Assembly (NCBI GenBank): GCA_028684915.1
Contig: JAQUEZ010000240.1
Span: 1-9,090, forward strand
Reading direction: 5' to 3'
Source: Desulfobulbus sp.
GTDB taxonomy: Bacteria > Desulfobacterota > Desulfobulbia > Desulfobulbales > Desulfobulbaceae
Length of the DNA: 9,090 nucleotides
Within the stretch, counting starts at the first letter, position 1. Every line of letters begins with the position of its first letter. Below the pieces are notes generated by a model. It saw nothing but the letters and a program-made list of their open reading frames with translations. It was not told the origin of the DNA and did not search any database. This document shows positions 1 through 7,566 of this stretch, piece by piece. Position numbers and translations under genes: made by a program.

Positions 1-121
1 CATAATAATCAATATGTTACATCAATACTCCGCTATCCTTATTGCCTGCGATCAAATTTTCTTCACCTACGGCCGTTATAATAACACTCTGATTTATCGA
101 TATTTTTTAATTCTCGTTCAG

Positions 122-643
122 GCACTACATAGGTTATGGCCAAGCAGACGCTCTTGTGGCTTTTACTATGGATAACGCTCCGGCGGTTCGCTGCGGCTGC
201 AACAAGCGACCATTGCCTACCCAGCCATGGATACGCAACTGGTACTACGCCTCTGATTTTAGGACCTACGAGTGGCGCAAACACGGAACTTGCCAAACAG
301 CCATGGACGATGACCACTATTTCCGTAAAGCGGTTGATGCGGTGATCACTTTCAACAACGGTACTGCAGGAAAATATCTGGTAGAAAATAGCGGAGGGGC
401 CATTTCGCAAAAAATATTTACGGAAAAGTTCAACCAGGACGCTGGTGATCAGCGAGCAGCTGACAATTTGCTTCTACTCTGCCAAGGGGCGTGTCTGTAT
501 GAGATTAGATTGGTTCTGGCTGAAAAATTCGAGACGGGAAAAGGTGTGGCCATATGATAGCCGGATTCCTTGGCGAAAAAGCAGAAAGTAGCCGCTATGC
601 GTGCAGAAATGACCGCATACGCATTGAGCGTAGTGGTCGATAG
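122..643 (+). pseudogene. Broken RNase T2 / RNase I-family gene, with frame changes near both ends
   Basis: This is the remnant of a secreted or periplasmic ribonuclease of the RNase T2 family, which cleaves RNA without much base specificity. The central part is open in one frame from 111 to 557. It holds a near-perfect second active-site motif, EWRKHGTC (270-293), preceded by RCGCNKRPLP, which resembles the matching stretch of E. coli RNase I, and followed by a CQG motif. The first active-site motif lies in a different frame, as LHRLWP at 125-142 (family consensus HGLWP, so Gly has become Arg). The C-terminal block, YACRNDRIRIERSGR with its expected Cys, lies in that same other frame and stops at 641-643. 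So the reading frame must change near 142-156 and again near 545-557. Compared with RNase I, the stretch between the two active-site motifs also looks shorter. No signal peptide is visible. The largest open piece (GTG at 156 to 557) could be annotated as a small hypothetical protein, but I think it is a gene fragment. Sequencing error is the alternative. It converges on recR. Confidence 0.62.
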
Positions 644-745
644 GGGGGCTAATCAACGGGTAAAGAGCATCCTGAGAAGGAACAACATCTCTCTTATAAT
701 TGTTATTTAAGGTGAGGGCGGGGATTACGCAATAAAGCGTTTTTG

Positions 746-1357
746 CTACAATCGTTCACGCACCGCTTGGCGCGATTCAATGGCCCTTGCGAGGGTGTGC
801 TCATCAGCATATTTGATATCCATGCCCATGGGGATACCACAGGCGAGACGACTGAGGCAAACCCCGGTGTTTTGAAGCATATCGGCAATATAGGAAGCTG
901 TTGCCTCTCCAGCCACTGTGGAACTGGTGGCAATGAGCACTTCATCCACATGACCGTTTTGCACTCGGAGGCGCAGTTCCTCCATCTTTAACTCCGAAGG
1001 ACCGATTCCATCCATAGGGGCAATGACGCCGTGAAGGATATGGTAGGTGCCTTGAAAGGCACTGGTCTTTTCCACCGCGATCTGGTCGCCTGGTTCTTCC
1101 ACCACGCAAACGAGACGGGGATTACGGCTCGGATTACCGCAGATTGCACAGGGATCGGTCTCCGAAAAGGTGAAACAGCCACTACAGAGATGAATCATCT
1201 GGTGGAGTTGTACCAGGTCGTTGGCCAGATTTTTTGCCTCGGCAGCTGGCCGGCGTAAGATGTACAGAGCCAAGCGGGTGGCAGTTTTTCGGCCAATTCC
1301 CGGGAGCTTGGTCAGATCGGCGATCAGCCGCTCGAGCGCCGGAGGAATGACCTGCAT
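746..1357 (-). CDS. recR: Recombination mediator protein RecR
   Basis: RecR works with RecO, and in some settings RecF, to load RecA onto SSB-coated single-stranded DNA at gaps. At 203 residues it is the normal family length. The domain order is complete: an N-terminal helix-hairpin-helix (LPGIGRKTA, about residues 18-26), a four-cysteine zinc finger (C58, C61, C70, C73), then a Toprim domain from about residue 81 beginning VCVVEEPGD. The C-terminal hallmark GIPMGMDIKYADEHTL is at about residues 174-189. The ATG directly follows the ybaB stop codon (TAA then ATG, no gap). No good Shine-Dalgarno sequence precedes it, so translation is probably coupled to ybaB. It is the last gene of the dnaX-ybaB-recR cluster. 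I see no convincing terminator between its stop and the converging RNase remnant. Confidence 0.97.
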   Translation of the reverse strand: MQVIPPALERLIADLTKLPGIGRKTATRLALYILRRPAAEAKNLANDLVQLHQMIHLCSGCFTFSETDPCAICGNPSRNPRLVCVVEEPGDQIAVEKTSAFQGTYHILHGVIAPMDGIGPSELKMEELRLRVQNGHVDEVLIATSSTVAGEATASYIADMLQNTGVCLSRLACGIPMGMDIKYADEHTLARAIESRQAVRERL

Positions 1358-1666
1358 TTAGACCAATCCGGGTATATTCATGCCGCCGGTCAGTTTGCCC
1401 ATTTCCGATTTGCCCATCTCTTTAGCTTTGTTCAATCCGTCGTTAACGGCTGCGACGACTAAATCCTGGAGCATCTGGGTGTTGTCCGGTTGGACCAACG
1501 CCTGCTCAATGGCAATGGAAAGAAGTTCACCCTTGCCGTTCAGGGTAGCTGTAACCATACCAGCGCCTGCTGTGCCAGTTACCATCTTGCTGCCCAATTC
1601 GTTTTGTACCGTGGCCAGCCGTTCTTGAAACTGCTGGGCTTGCTTCATTAAATCGCTCATGTTCAT
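1358..1666 (-). CDS. ybaB: YbaB/EbfC family nucleoid-associated protein
   Basis: This is a small DNA-binding protein of the YbaB/EbfC family. Members form dimers, bind DNA and are usually encoded between dnaX and recR, as here. It has 102 residues, typical for the family. The N-terminal helix (LMKQAQQFQERLATVQNEL, about residues 6-24), the central beta strands around GAGMVTATLNGKGELLSIAI, and the Gly/Met-rich C-terminal tail are all recognisable. I chose the first of two nearby ATGs (MNMS) because GAGGTG at 1673-1678 lies 6 bases upstream of it; the second ATG would be 12 bases away. The gene is separated from dnaX by 130 bases. On the minus strand that gap holds a TATACT hexamer without a good -35 partner, so a minor internal promoter is possible but unproven. 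The stop codon abuts the recR start. The exact cellular role of the family is not settled. Confidence 0.95.
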   Translation of the reverse strand: MNMSDLMKQAQQFQERLATVQNELGSKMVTGTAGAGMVTATLNGKGELLSIAIEQALVQPDNTQMLQDLVVAAVNDGLNKAKEMGKSEMGKLTGGMNIPGLV

Positions 1667-1796
1667 GATCTACACCTCATAAAGCCGTGGAGAAGAGTAT
1701 AGTGTTGTCCTCTTCCGCAGTTTTATCGAAAACCTTAATTTGTATTCTCTCCTAAAAAACTCAAGCTGCAAGATGCAAAGAGCGCAGCCTTACCCC

Positions 1797-3737
1797 CTAA
1801 TCATCGCTGTTTACAGCCTCTTCATCGGCAGGTGGGGTTTCTTCACTGCGAGTGCGGTAGCGGGGACCAATGCGAATATCGCCGACTTGCCCGGTAAAAA
1901 TATCAAGAGCGGTAAGGACCATGGGTTCATTGGCCAGGGCTCTCCGTTCATGCTGTGCCGCCAGTCCGTTTGCCGGATCAACGGAGCAGGCGTTACTTCC
2001 GGGTACCTCAAACTGTAATGTAAGGTTTTCCTGAAAATAATCGAGGAGATATTCGCTCAACCCTTTGATGTTGTTACGTTGGCGCAGCATGGTGCAGTCG
2101 GCACTGTCGGCAAAATGAATCAACAGCTGATCATCTTTGCGTTCTATGGATGAGGCCATCTGCAGGGCTGCTGCAATCCATGGTTGCCGTTCACGAACAT
2201 ATTGCAGAAACCCATCCCAGTGCTGACGGATTCGTTTTTTTCCTTCATTGGGCGAAACAACCGATGTTTCTGCAGGCAAAACCGCAGCGTCGGGTGGTAC
2301 CACAACCGGTGGATTGCCTTGCGGTGCTGTGAGCTGAGGATCAGGTTCTATGGATTCAGGTTGGGGTATTTTGGGGGAAGGAGTTGGTTCCTCTCTCTTT
2401 TTTTTTTCAGAGATTTTTTTTTGCAAAGCAGGCACCGGCTCTAGAGCTGCGAGGGGCTGCATGGCTGGGTGGGGTGGTGTTTCCTCTGCGCCGGAAATGA
2501 TGGGGCGAGACAGAGGCGCAACGGGTGCTGGTTGGAGCTGTTCGATCGGCCTGTTCACCGGAGGAGCGGCCGCAGCGGGCAATTGTTCAAGGGGCAGTCC
2601 GGCGAGGAGCTGATCAAAGCGGCTAATCAGGGTAGAAACCGGTACCACATCCTTAAATTGAACTGCCCGGATAAAGGTCAGTTCCAGTGAAAGGCGCGGT
2701 TGTTGGGAAAACGCCGTCTTTTCCAACCCTTCGAGGAGGAGGTTGAACATGGCGGAAATGGTCTCTAGCGAGTAAGCACTCGCCGTTGCCTGGAGGTGGG
2801 TGAGTTCCTCGTCCTGAAGCTCGAGCATAGAATGAGGATCGGGGGAGATTTTACAGACCACCAGGCTACGAAACCATTGCAAAAGGTCGTTGCTGAACCG
2901 TTTGATATCCGTACCGTGAAGGTACATCTGCTCAAGTAACTGATAGATGGTTGCCAGCTCACCTTGGAGCAGCGCTGTTCCAAGATGGCCCACCAATTGG
3001 TGGCTGACCAGACCTAAAACTTCTCCGACTTCGCTTGCTTTGACTTCTGTGCCGCAGTAGGAAAAAACCTGGTCGAGTAAACTGAGACCATCGCGCACAC
3101 TGCCGCCGGATTCGCGCACAATCATGTCCACGGCTTCGGATTCCATCTGAACACCTTCCTCGCCGGCGAGACGGAGAAAATGGTCTGCAAGTTCACGGTG
3201 AGTCAGGCGTTTAAGCTCATAGCGTTGGCAGCGAGAGAGAATGGTCACCGGAACCTTGTGCAACTCGGTGGTGGCGAACATGAAGTAGACATGATCCGGC
3301 GGCTCTTCCAGAGTCTTCAACAGGGCGTTGAAAGCCTCGGTGGTGAGCATATGGACTTCATCTATGATGATGATCTTGTAACGCGAGCTGGTGGGCATGA
3401 AGCGGATATTTTCCTTCAGCTCACGGATCTCTTGAATGCCGCGGTTGGAGGCGCCATCGACTTCCTGCAGGTCAATACTTGTGCCTTCGGAAATTTCGCG
3501 GCAAGAACGACATTGGTTGCAGGGTTCTTCGGCCGGGCCTTGCTCACAGTTGAGCGCCTTGGCCATGATTCGGGCCAGGGTTGTTTTTCCAGTACCGCGA
3601 ATACCGCTGAATATAAGGGCATGGGCTACCCGGTTTTGGGTTAGTCCATTTTGCAGGGTGCGAACGACCGGTTTTTGTCCGACAACGTCGGCAAAAGTTT
3701 GCGGGCGGGATTTTCTGGCGAGAACAAGGTAGGACAC
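1797..3737 (-). CDS. dnaX: DNA polymerase III subunits tau and (by frameshift) gamma
   Basis: DnaX is the ATPase core of the clamp loader, which opens the beta clamp and places it on primed DNA. Full-length tau also ties the polymerase cores and helicase together. The predicted protein has 646 residues, close to E. coli tau. Visible elements are the N-terminal RPQTFADVVGQ, Walker A GIRGTGKT (45-52), four zinc cysteines (C64, C73, C76, C79), Walker B IIIIDE (122-127), the LLKTLEEPP segment and sensor-1 SRC (168-170). Domain III follows, then a long proline-rich linker (about 385-490) and a tau-specific C-terminal part. The start is GTG (codon at 3735-3737), chosen because SYLVLARKSRPQTF matches the family N-terminus; only a weak GGA precedes it. 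Two A-tracts in the linker (see 2397-2423) should allow a shorter gamma product. The gene lies 78 bases after the SRP RNA; an extended -10-like TGTGATATT on the minus strand (3787-3795) could be its own promoter. Confidence 0.97.
   Translation of the reverse strand: MSYLVLARKSRPQTFADVVGQKPVVRTLQNGLTQNRVAHALIFSGIRGTGKTTLARIMAKALNCEQGPAEEPCNQCRSCREISEGTSIDLQEVDGASNRGIQEIRELKENIRFMPTSSRYKIIIIDEVHMLTTEAFNALLKTLEEPPDHVYFMFATTELHKVPVTILSRCQRYELKRLTHRELADHFLRLAGEEGVQMESEAVDMIVRESGGSVRDGLSLLDQVFSYCGTEVKASEVGEVLGLVSHQLVGHLGTALLQGELATIYQLLEQMYLHGTDIKRFSNDLLQWFRSLVVCKISPDPHSMLELQDEELTHLQATASAYSLETISAMFNLLLEGLEKTAFSQQPRLSLELTFIRAVQFKDVVPVSTLISRFDQLLAGLPLEQLPAAAAPPVNRPIEQLQPAPVAPLSRPIISGAEETPPHPAMQPLAALEPVPALQKKISEKKKREEPTPSPKIPQPESIEPDPQLTAPQGNPPVVVPPDAAVLPAETSVVSPNEGKKRIRQHWDGFLQYVRERQPWIAAALQMASSIERKDDQLLIHFADSADCTMLRQRNNIKGLSEYLLDYFQENLTLQFEVPGSNACSVDPANGLAAQHERRALANEPMVLTALDIFTGQVGDIRIGPRYRTRSEETPPADEEAVNSDD
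2397..2423 (-). promoter_or_regulatory. dnaX: Double slippery A-tract (A9 and A10) in dnaX, predicted frameshift or transcriptional slippage site
   Basis: On the coding strand, A9 (2422-2414) and A10 (2407-2398) are separated by six bases and lie in the linker at codons 439-447. In the normal frame the first tract reads CAA AAA AAA, giving heptamer A AAA AAA. The second reads GAA AAA AAA AAG, giving both A AAA AAA and A AAA AAG; the latter is the E. coli dnaX slippery heptamer. A -1 shift at the first tract meets TGA at 2409-2407 (product of 443 residues). A -1 shift at the second meets TGA at 2358-2356 (460 residues). A +1 shift at either meets TAG at 2350-2348 (462 residues). All match the usual gamma size. 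Known precedents are ribosomal frameshifting in E. coli dnaX and slippage at an A-run in Thermus dnaX. I see only a weak 4-5 bp hairpin downstream and no obvious upstream Shine-Dalgarno-like stimulator. Confidence 0.75.
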
Positions 3738-3815
3738 AGCTAATTCCGATAATCAGTTCTCAGGTAGGGAGGGGGAAGCGAGGATGAATATCACAGGTTT
3801 CTGTCCGGATCCTTG

Positions 3816-3923
3816 AAAAAAGGATAGCCGGGCACCCCTATGCACATAAAGAGTGTCACTACCGCTGCTTCCTCCCGGACCTGACGGAGTTGGTGATTCT
3901 TTATTGCACAGGACCCGGCTATC
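3816..3923 (-). ncRNA. ffs: Signal recognition particle RNA, small bacterial (4.5S) type, with its own terminator tail
   Basis: This is the RNA core of the signal recognition particle, which binds Ffh and directs nascent membrane proteins to FtsY. On the minus strand, 3885-3864 reads GTCAGGTCCGGGAGGAAGCA and continues with GC. This is the conserved domain IV hairpin, with a GGGA tetraloop and the asymmetric A-rich internal loop that Ffh recognises. The two ends pair over a long helix: 5' GATAGCCGGG (3923-3914) with 3' CCCGGCTATC (3832-3823), extended inward by the CAATAAAGA and TCTTTATGTG strands. The molecule is about 102 nucleotides, so it lacks an Alu domain. Six T residues (3821-3816) follow the closing helix, so the RNA's terminal helix doubles as an intrinsic terminator. 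The 5' end is inferred from pairing. No convincing -35/-10 pair was found upstream, and 3924-4083 otherwise holds nothing I can identify. Location just upstream of dnaX is common in bacteria. Confidence 0.93.
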
Positions 3924-4083
3924 ACACTGAAGATCATGTGGCATCAACAGGTTGACGCTGAATCAATGCAAAACATTCAAAGAGAGTTTAATGCGGTGCA
4001 CCTGTTGGTCCGGGGTTTATACCCTTGATTGATGTACTCGTCAAGAAATTTAACTGCAAAGAAACAGGTGGTGGGCGCAAGAA

Positions 4084-4128
4084 ACCCCTCTTTTCCCTTA
4101 TGAGGAATCGTTGAGGGAAAAGAGGGGT
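4084..4128 (-). terminator. Strong hairpin downstream of meaB, probable terminator
   Basis: A perfect 15-bp inverted repeat (4084-4098 with 4114-4128, 15-base loop) begins 38 bases after the meaB stop codon. Read on the minus strand, it is followed by TTCTTG, a short T-rich tail. On the plus strand it is followed by GTTTT, so it could also work in the other direction. It separates the methylmalonyl-CoA genes from the SRP RNA gene. Confidence 0.7.
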
Positions 4129-4166
4129 GTTTTGCAGGGCCAATGAGAGAAGGGTGGAATATATGC

Positions 4167-5156
4167 CTAAAAAAGCAGATCTTTGCCCAGCCTGGAAACC
4201 AGCTCATCGGCAGCGCGGGTTGGTGCAGTTTTCCCCTGTTCAACATCAGCTTTGATGCCGGGGAGAAGTTTTTGAATCTCTGCGTGGTTATAGAACCAGC
4301 GTTCCAGCCCTTCATTGACGAGAAACCACATCCAGGACATGGCCTGGTCACGGCGTTTTTTCTGCAATTCACCAGATCCGGTCATAATCTCTTTATGACT
4401 TACAACCGTATTCCAGACATCCATTAGGCCTAATTCTTCAAGGGCGCTACAGGTCATAACCGGAGGCATCCAGTTGGGTGAAGAGGGAGTGACCAGGTGG
4501 AGCGCTGTTTCATATTGTTTTTTAGCCAGTTTGGCACGATTGATATTGTCACCGTCGGCCTTATTGACCACAATGGCATCGGCTACCTCAAGAACGCCTT
4601 TTTTGATCCCTTGCAGCTCGTCACCAGCCCCGGAAATTTGTAAAACCAGAAAGAAATCAACCATCGAGGCCACGGTGGTTTCAGACTGGCCGACACCGAC
4701 GGTTTCAACGATGATGACATCAAAACCGGCCGCCTCGCAGAGAAGCATGGTTTCACGAGTTTTACGAGCAACGCCCCCCAGGCTACCGCCGGAAGGGGAG
4801 GGGCGGATAAAGGCCATTTCATTGACTGCGAGTCGTTCCATCCGGGTTTTATCACCGAGAATGGAACCGCCGCTGCGGGTACTTGAAGGGTCAATCGCTA
4901 GAACTGCAACTCGATGTCCCAGTTTGGTCAGCATGGTGCCAAAGCTCTCAATAAAGGTACTCTTGCCGGCCCCTGGAACGCCGGTAATACCTAAGCGGAC
5001 TGCCTTGCCTGTATGAGGCAGCAGTTCATTGATCACATGTTTGGCTATCTCCTGATGAGTCGATAGGGTGCTCTCGACCAAAGTTATGGTACGGGCGAGC
5101 ATCAGGCGATTATTATCCATGACGCCTTGAATGAAATAACTGGGATCTTGATGCAT
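4167..5156 (-). CDS. meaB: Methylmalonyl-CoA mutase chaperone GTPase (MeaB/ArgK/MMAA family)
   Basis: MeaB is a G3E-type GTPase that gates delivery of adenosylcobalamin to methylmalonyl-CoA mutase and protects the enzyme from inactivation. Numbered from the chosen start, the motifs are P-loop GVPGAGKST (59-67), DPSSTRSGGSILGDKTRM (about 89-106), ETVGVGQSE (151-159, containing the switch region) and the guanine-specificity motif NKAD (198-201). The length of 329 residues suits the family. I chose the ATG at 5156 because AAAGG lies 6 bases upstream. An in-frame GTG at 5192 would add 12 residues (341 in total), but it has no Shine-Dalgarno sequence and sits at the edge of a hairpin. The gene follows mcm by 98 bases on the same strand, which strongly supports the mutase-partner role over the older lysine/arginine transport kinase label for this family. 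Confidence 0.94.
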   Translation of the reverse strand: MHQDPSYFIQGVMDNNRLMLARTITLVESTLSTHQEIAKHVINELLPHTGKAVRLGITGVPGAGKSTFIESFGTMLTKLGHRVAVLAIDPSSTRSGGSILGDKTRMERLAVNEMAFIRPSPSGGSLGGVARKTRETMLLCEAAGFDVIIVETVGVGQSETTVASMVDFFLVLQISGAGDELQGIKKGVLEVADAIVVNKADGDNINRAKLAKKQYETALHLVTPSSPNWMPPVMTCSALEELGLMDVWNTVVSHKEIMTGSGELQKKRRDQAMSWMWFLVNEGLERWFYNHAEIQKLLPGIKADVEQGKTAPTRAADELVSRLGKDLLF

Positions 5157-5193
5157 ATCTGGCCTTTCGTGGAGTTTTGGGTGTGAAAACACA

Positions 5194-5223
5194 CGAACGG
5201 ACGGATTTTAGGCCGTCCGTTCG
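5194..5223 (-). repeat. 11-bp inverted repeat between mcm and meaB
   Basis: CGAACGGACGG (5194-5204) is perfectly complementary to CCGTCCGTTCG (5213-5223), leaving an 8-base loop. It begins 31 bases after the mcm stop. It is followed on the minus strand by TGTGTTTTCACAC, itself part of a small 14-base palindrome (5181-5194). With only four T residues in the tail it is a poor intrinsic terminator. It may stabilise the mcm message end or partly attenuate meaB. This is inference from structure alone. Confidence 0.55.
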
Positions 5224-5254
5224 CAGGTTTACCAATATGCGGAATAGTTCCTAC

Positions 5255-7402
5255 TTATTTACAATACTGCGCTTCCAGCATATCCAGGACTTTTCCAGCA
5301 GATTCAGTGATCGGGGTTCCCGGTCCATAAATGCCTTTACATCCTGCATCATAAAGGAATTGATAATCGCTGGGCGGGATAACGCCACCGGCGACAACCA
5401 TAATCTCGCCAGCACCCTGAGCTTTGAGCTTCTGGATCAGCTCGGGAACCAGGGTCTTGTGACCGGCAGCCAGGGAGGAAGCACCGACGATGTGAACGTC
5501 GTTCTCGATAGCCATCTTGGCTGCTTCGTCCGGGGTCTGGAACATCGGGCTGATGTCGACGTCAAATCCGAGGTCGGCATAGGAGGAGGCAACAACCTTA
5601 ATACCGCGGTCATGACCATCCTGTCCCATCTTGGTGACGAGGATACGCGGACGACGACCGGTTTTGGCAAGGAAGTCACCGGTGCGTTTGCGCAGGGCTT
5701 CAATAACCTGGGCGCTGTCGGAGCTGGCTTCACTATATTCAGAGGAGTAGGCCCCGGATACACACTGGGTGGTGGCAACGTAACGACCGAATACTTTTTC
5801 CATGGCGTCAGAAATTTCTCCAACGGTTGCTCTGGCTTTAGCCGCGTCGATAGCAAGGGCAAGCAGGTTCTCAGAACCGGCTGCAGCCTTGGTGATCGCT
5901 TCGAGACAAGCCTGAGTTTTTGCATTGTCACGGGTAGATTTAATCTGGTTGATGCGCTCGATCTGCTCGAGGCGAACCGAATCCGGTACCTCAAGAACTT
6001 CGAAGTCAAGTTTCTCGTCGATCAGACGATGTTTGTTGACGCCAACAATAACATCTTTACCTTGATCGATACGAGCCTGACGACGGGCAGCAGACTCTTC
6101 GATGCGCAGTTTCGGCATACCAGAGGCAATGGCTTTGGCCATGCCGCCCAATTCTTCGATTTCGTTAATGATTTTCTCGGCGCCCTGAACGATCTGGTTG
6201 GTCAGCCACTCGATGTAGTAGGAGCCGCCTAATGGATCGGCAACCTTGCATACGTGGGTCTCTTCCTGGATGATAATCTGGGTGTTACGAGCGATACGAG
6301 CGGAGAACTCGGTCGGCAGACAAACAGCCTCGTCAAAAGAGTTGGTATGCAGTGACTGGGTTCCGCCTAATGTAGCGGCCATGGCCTCGATGGTGGTCCG
6401 GATAACGTTGTTATACGGATCCTGCTCAGTGAGCGACCAACCGGAGGTCTGGCAATGGGTACGCAGCATCGAAGATTGCGGTTTCTTCGGGTTGAACTGC
6501 TGCATGAGTTTGTACCACAGGAAACGAGCGGCACGGAGCATCGCGATTTCCATGAAAAAGTTCATGCCGATGCCGAAGAAGAAGGACAGACGCGGAGCAA
6601 AGGTATCGATGTCCATACCGGACTTGATGGCTGCGCGAACATACTCAACACCATCAGCCAAGGTGAATGCAGTCTGGAGAACAGAGTCCGCACCAGCTTC
6701 CATGATGTGGTAACCACTGATGGAAATGGTGTTGTATTTCGGCATGTTTTTTGATGCGAATGCCATGATGTCCGAAATAATCCGCATGGAAGGCTCTGGC
6801 GGATAGATGTAGGTGTTCCGGGTCAGGTACTCTTTGAGGATATCGTTCTGAATGGTACCCTGCAGCTGCTCCTGTGTTACACCCTGCTCTTCTGCCGCAC
6901 CGATCCACATGGCAAGAATCGGAATAACGGCACCGTTCATGGTCATGGATACGGACATCTTATCCAGTGGGATGCCGTCAAAGAGGATTTTCATGTCCTC
7001 AATGGAGTCGATGGCAACACCAGCTTTACCGATATCACCGGAAACGCGAGGGTTGTCGGAGTCGTATCCACGATGAGTGGAGAGGCTGAAAGCAACGGAA
7101 AGGCCTTTCTGGCCAGCTGCCAGGTTTTTGCGATAGAATTCGTTGGATGCCTTGGCGGTGGAGAAACCGGCATACTGGCGGATGGTCCAGGGGCGACCGG
7201 CATACATGGTAGCCATCGGTCCACGGGTGTAAGGGGCCATGCCAGGATAAAGGCTCAAAGACTCCAGGCCCTTAACGTCTTCGTCGGTGTACAGCGGTTT
7301 AACGGTAATGCCTTCAGGGGATTTCCAGTTCAGCGATTCCGGGCCTTTGCCCTTCATCTGCTTTGTGGCCATTTCAACCCATTGTTCATATCCAGTTGCC
7401 AT
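5255..7402 (-). CDS. mcm: Methylmalonyl-CoA mutase, full-length catalytic chain
   Basis: This adenosylcobalamin-dependent enzyme interconverts (R)-methylmalonyl-CoA and succinyl-CoA. Its 715 residues include both the substrate-binding TIM barrel and the C-terminal B12 domain, as in the human and E. coli (Sbm) single-type chains. Residues that separate true methylmalonyl-CoA mutase from isobutyryl-CoA mutase are present: Y77 in RQYAG, R195 in RNTYIYPP and H232 in SGYH, matching P. shermanii Y89, R207 and H244 with a constant offset of 12. The cobalamin-binding motif is DGHDRG (595-600), with H597 as the axial ligand. Three family-conserved spots differ: M63 and G69 stand where P. shermanii has Tyr75 and Phe81, and S106 replaces the Asp of the usual AFDL-THRG segment. 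The ATG has AAGGAG 8 bases upstream (7411-7416). It lies between mce and meaB. No B12 riboswitch is evident in its 164-base leader, which instead holds a large hairpin. Confidence 0.96.
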   Translation of the reverse strand: MATGYEQWVEMATKQMKGKGPESLNWKSPEGITVKPLYTDEDVKGLESLSLYPGMAPYTRGPMATMYAGRPWTIRQYAGFSTAKASNEFYRKNLAAGQKGLSVAFSLSTHRGYDSDNPRVSGDIGKAGVAIDSIEDMKILFDGIPLDKMSVSMTMNGAVIPILAMWIGAAEEQGVTQEQLQGTIQNDILKEYLTRNTYIYPPEPSMRIISDIMAFASKNMPKYNTISISGYHIMEAGADSVLQTAFTLADGVEYVRAAIKSGMDIDTFAPRLSFFFGIGMNFFMEIAMLRAARFLWYKLMQQFNPKKPQSSMLRTHCQTSGWSLTEQDPYNNVIRTTIEAMAATLGGTQSLHTNSFDEAVCLPTEFSARIARNTQIIIQEETHVCKVADPLGGSYYIEWLTNQIVQGAEKIINEIEELGGMAKAIASGMPKLRIEESAARRQARIDQGKDVIVGVNKHRLIDEKLDFEVLEVPDSVRLEQIERINQIKSTRDNAKTQACLEAITKAAAGSENLLALAIDAAKARATVGEISDAMEKVFGRYVATTQCVSGAYSSEYSEASSDSAQVIEALRKRTGDFLAKTGRRPRILVTKMGQDGHDRGIKVVASSYADLGFDVDISPMFQTPDEAAKMAIENDVHIVGASSLAAGHKTLVPELIQKLKAQGAGEIMVVAGGVIPPSDYQFLYDAGCKGIYGPGTPITESAGKVLDMLEAQYCK

Positions 7403-7456
7403 GTCACTTACTCCTTGTGGTTAGCTTGGGGTTTATCCCCAGTTAAAATAAAACGA

Positions 7457-7508
7457 ACTGGTCCGACAGTACGTCCTTATGGTGGAGGCTCCTACTGTCG
7501 GCACCAGT
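7457..7508 (-). terminator. Hairpin with T-rich tail between mce and mcm, terminator or attenuator
   Basis: An inverted repeat of about 15 bp pairs 7457-7471 with 7493-7508, with one bulged base at 7502 and a 21-base loop. On the minus strand the helix is followed by TTCGTTTTATTTTAAC. It lies 58 bases past the mce stop and 54 bases before the mcm start. It has the form of an intrinsic terminator, but in this setting partial read-through is plausible and would set the ratio of epimerase to mutase. A further 5-bp stem (TGGGG/CCCCA, 7427-7441) lies closer to mcm. Confidence 0.6.
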
Positions 7509-7566
7509 ATCTGTCGATCATTGGTACTTTCGTTGCCGCAAAAGTCTCAATGATTAATCCAGTTGA

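Noticed and set aside
727..745. ACGC-AATAAA-GCGT followed by TTTTT on the plus strand, a possible terminator for the RNase remnant
   Set aside because: The stem has only 4 bp. On the minus strand, where recR ends, there is no T-tract after it.
3753..3947. Minus-strand open frame of 64 codons over the SRP RNA
   Set aside because: The conserved RNA structure accounts for this sequence; the frame is incidental.
3977..4427. Open frames on both strands around the meaB 3' end and the gap next to it
   Set aside because: They overlap meaB in other frames, lack ribosome-binding sites and show no family features.
5177..6232. Long plus-strand open frame (351 codons) opposite mcm
   Set aside because: It lies wholly antisense to a clearly conserved enzyme, its translation has no recognisable domain, and it is explained by the codon use of mcm.
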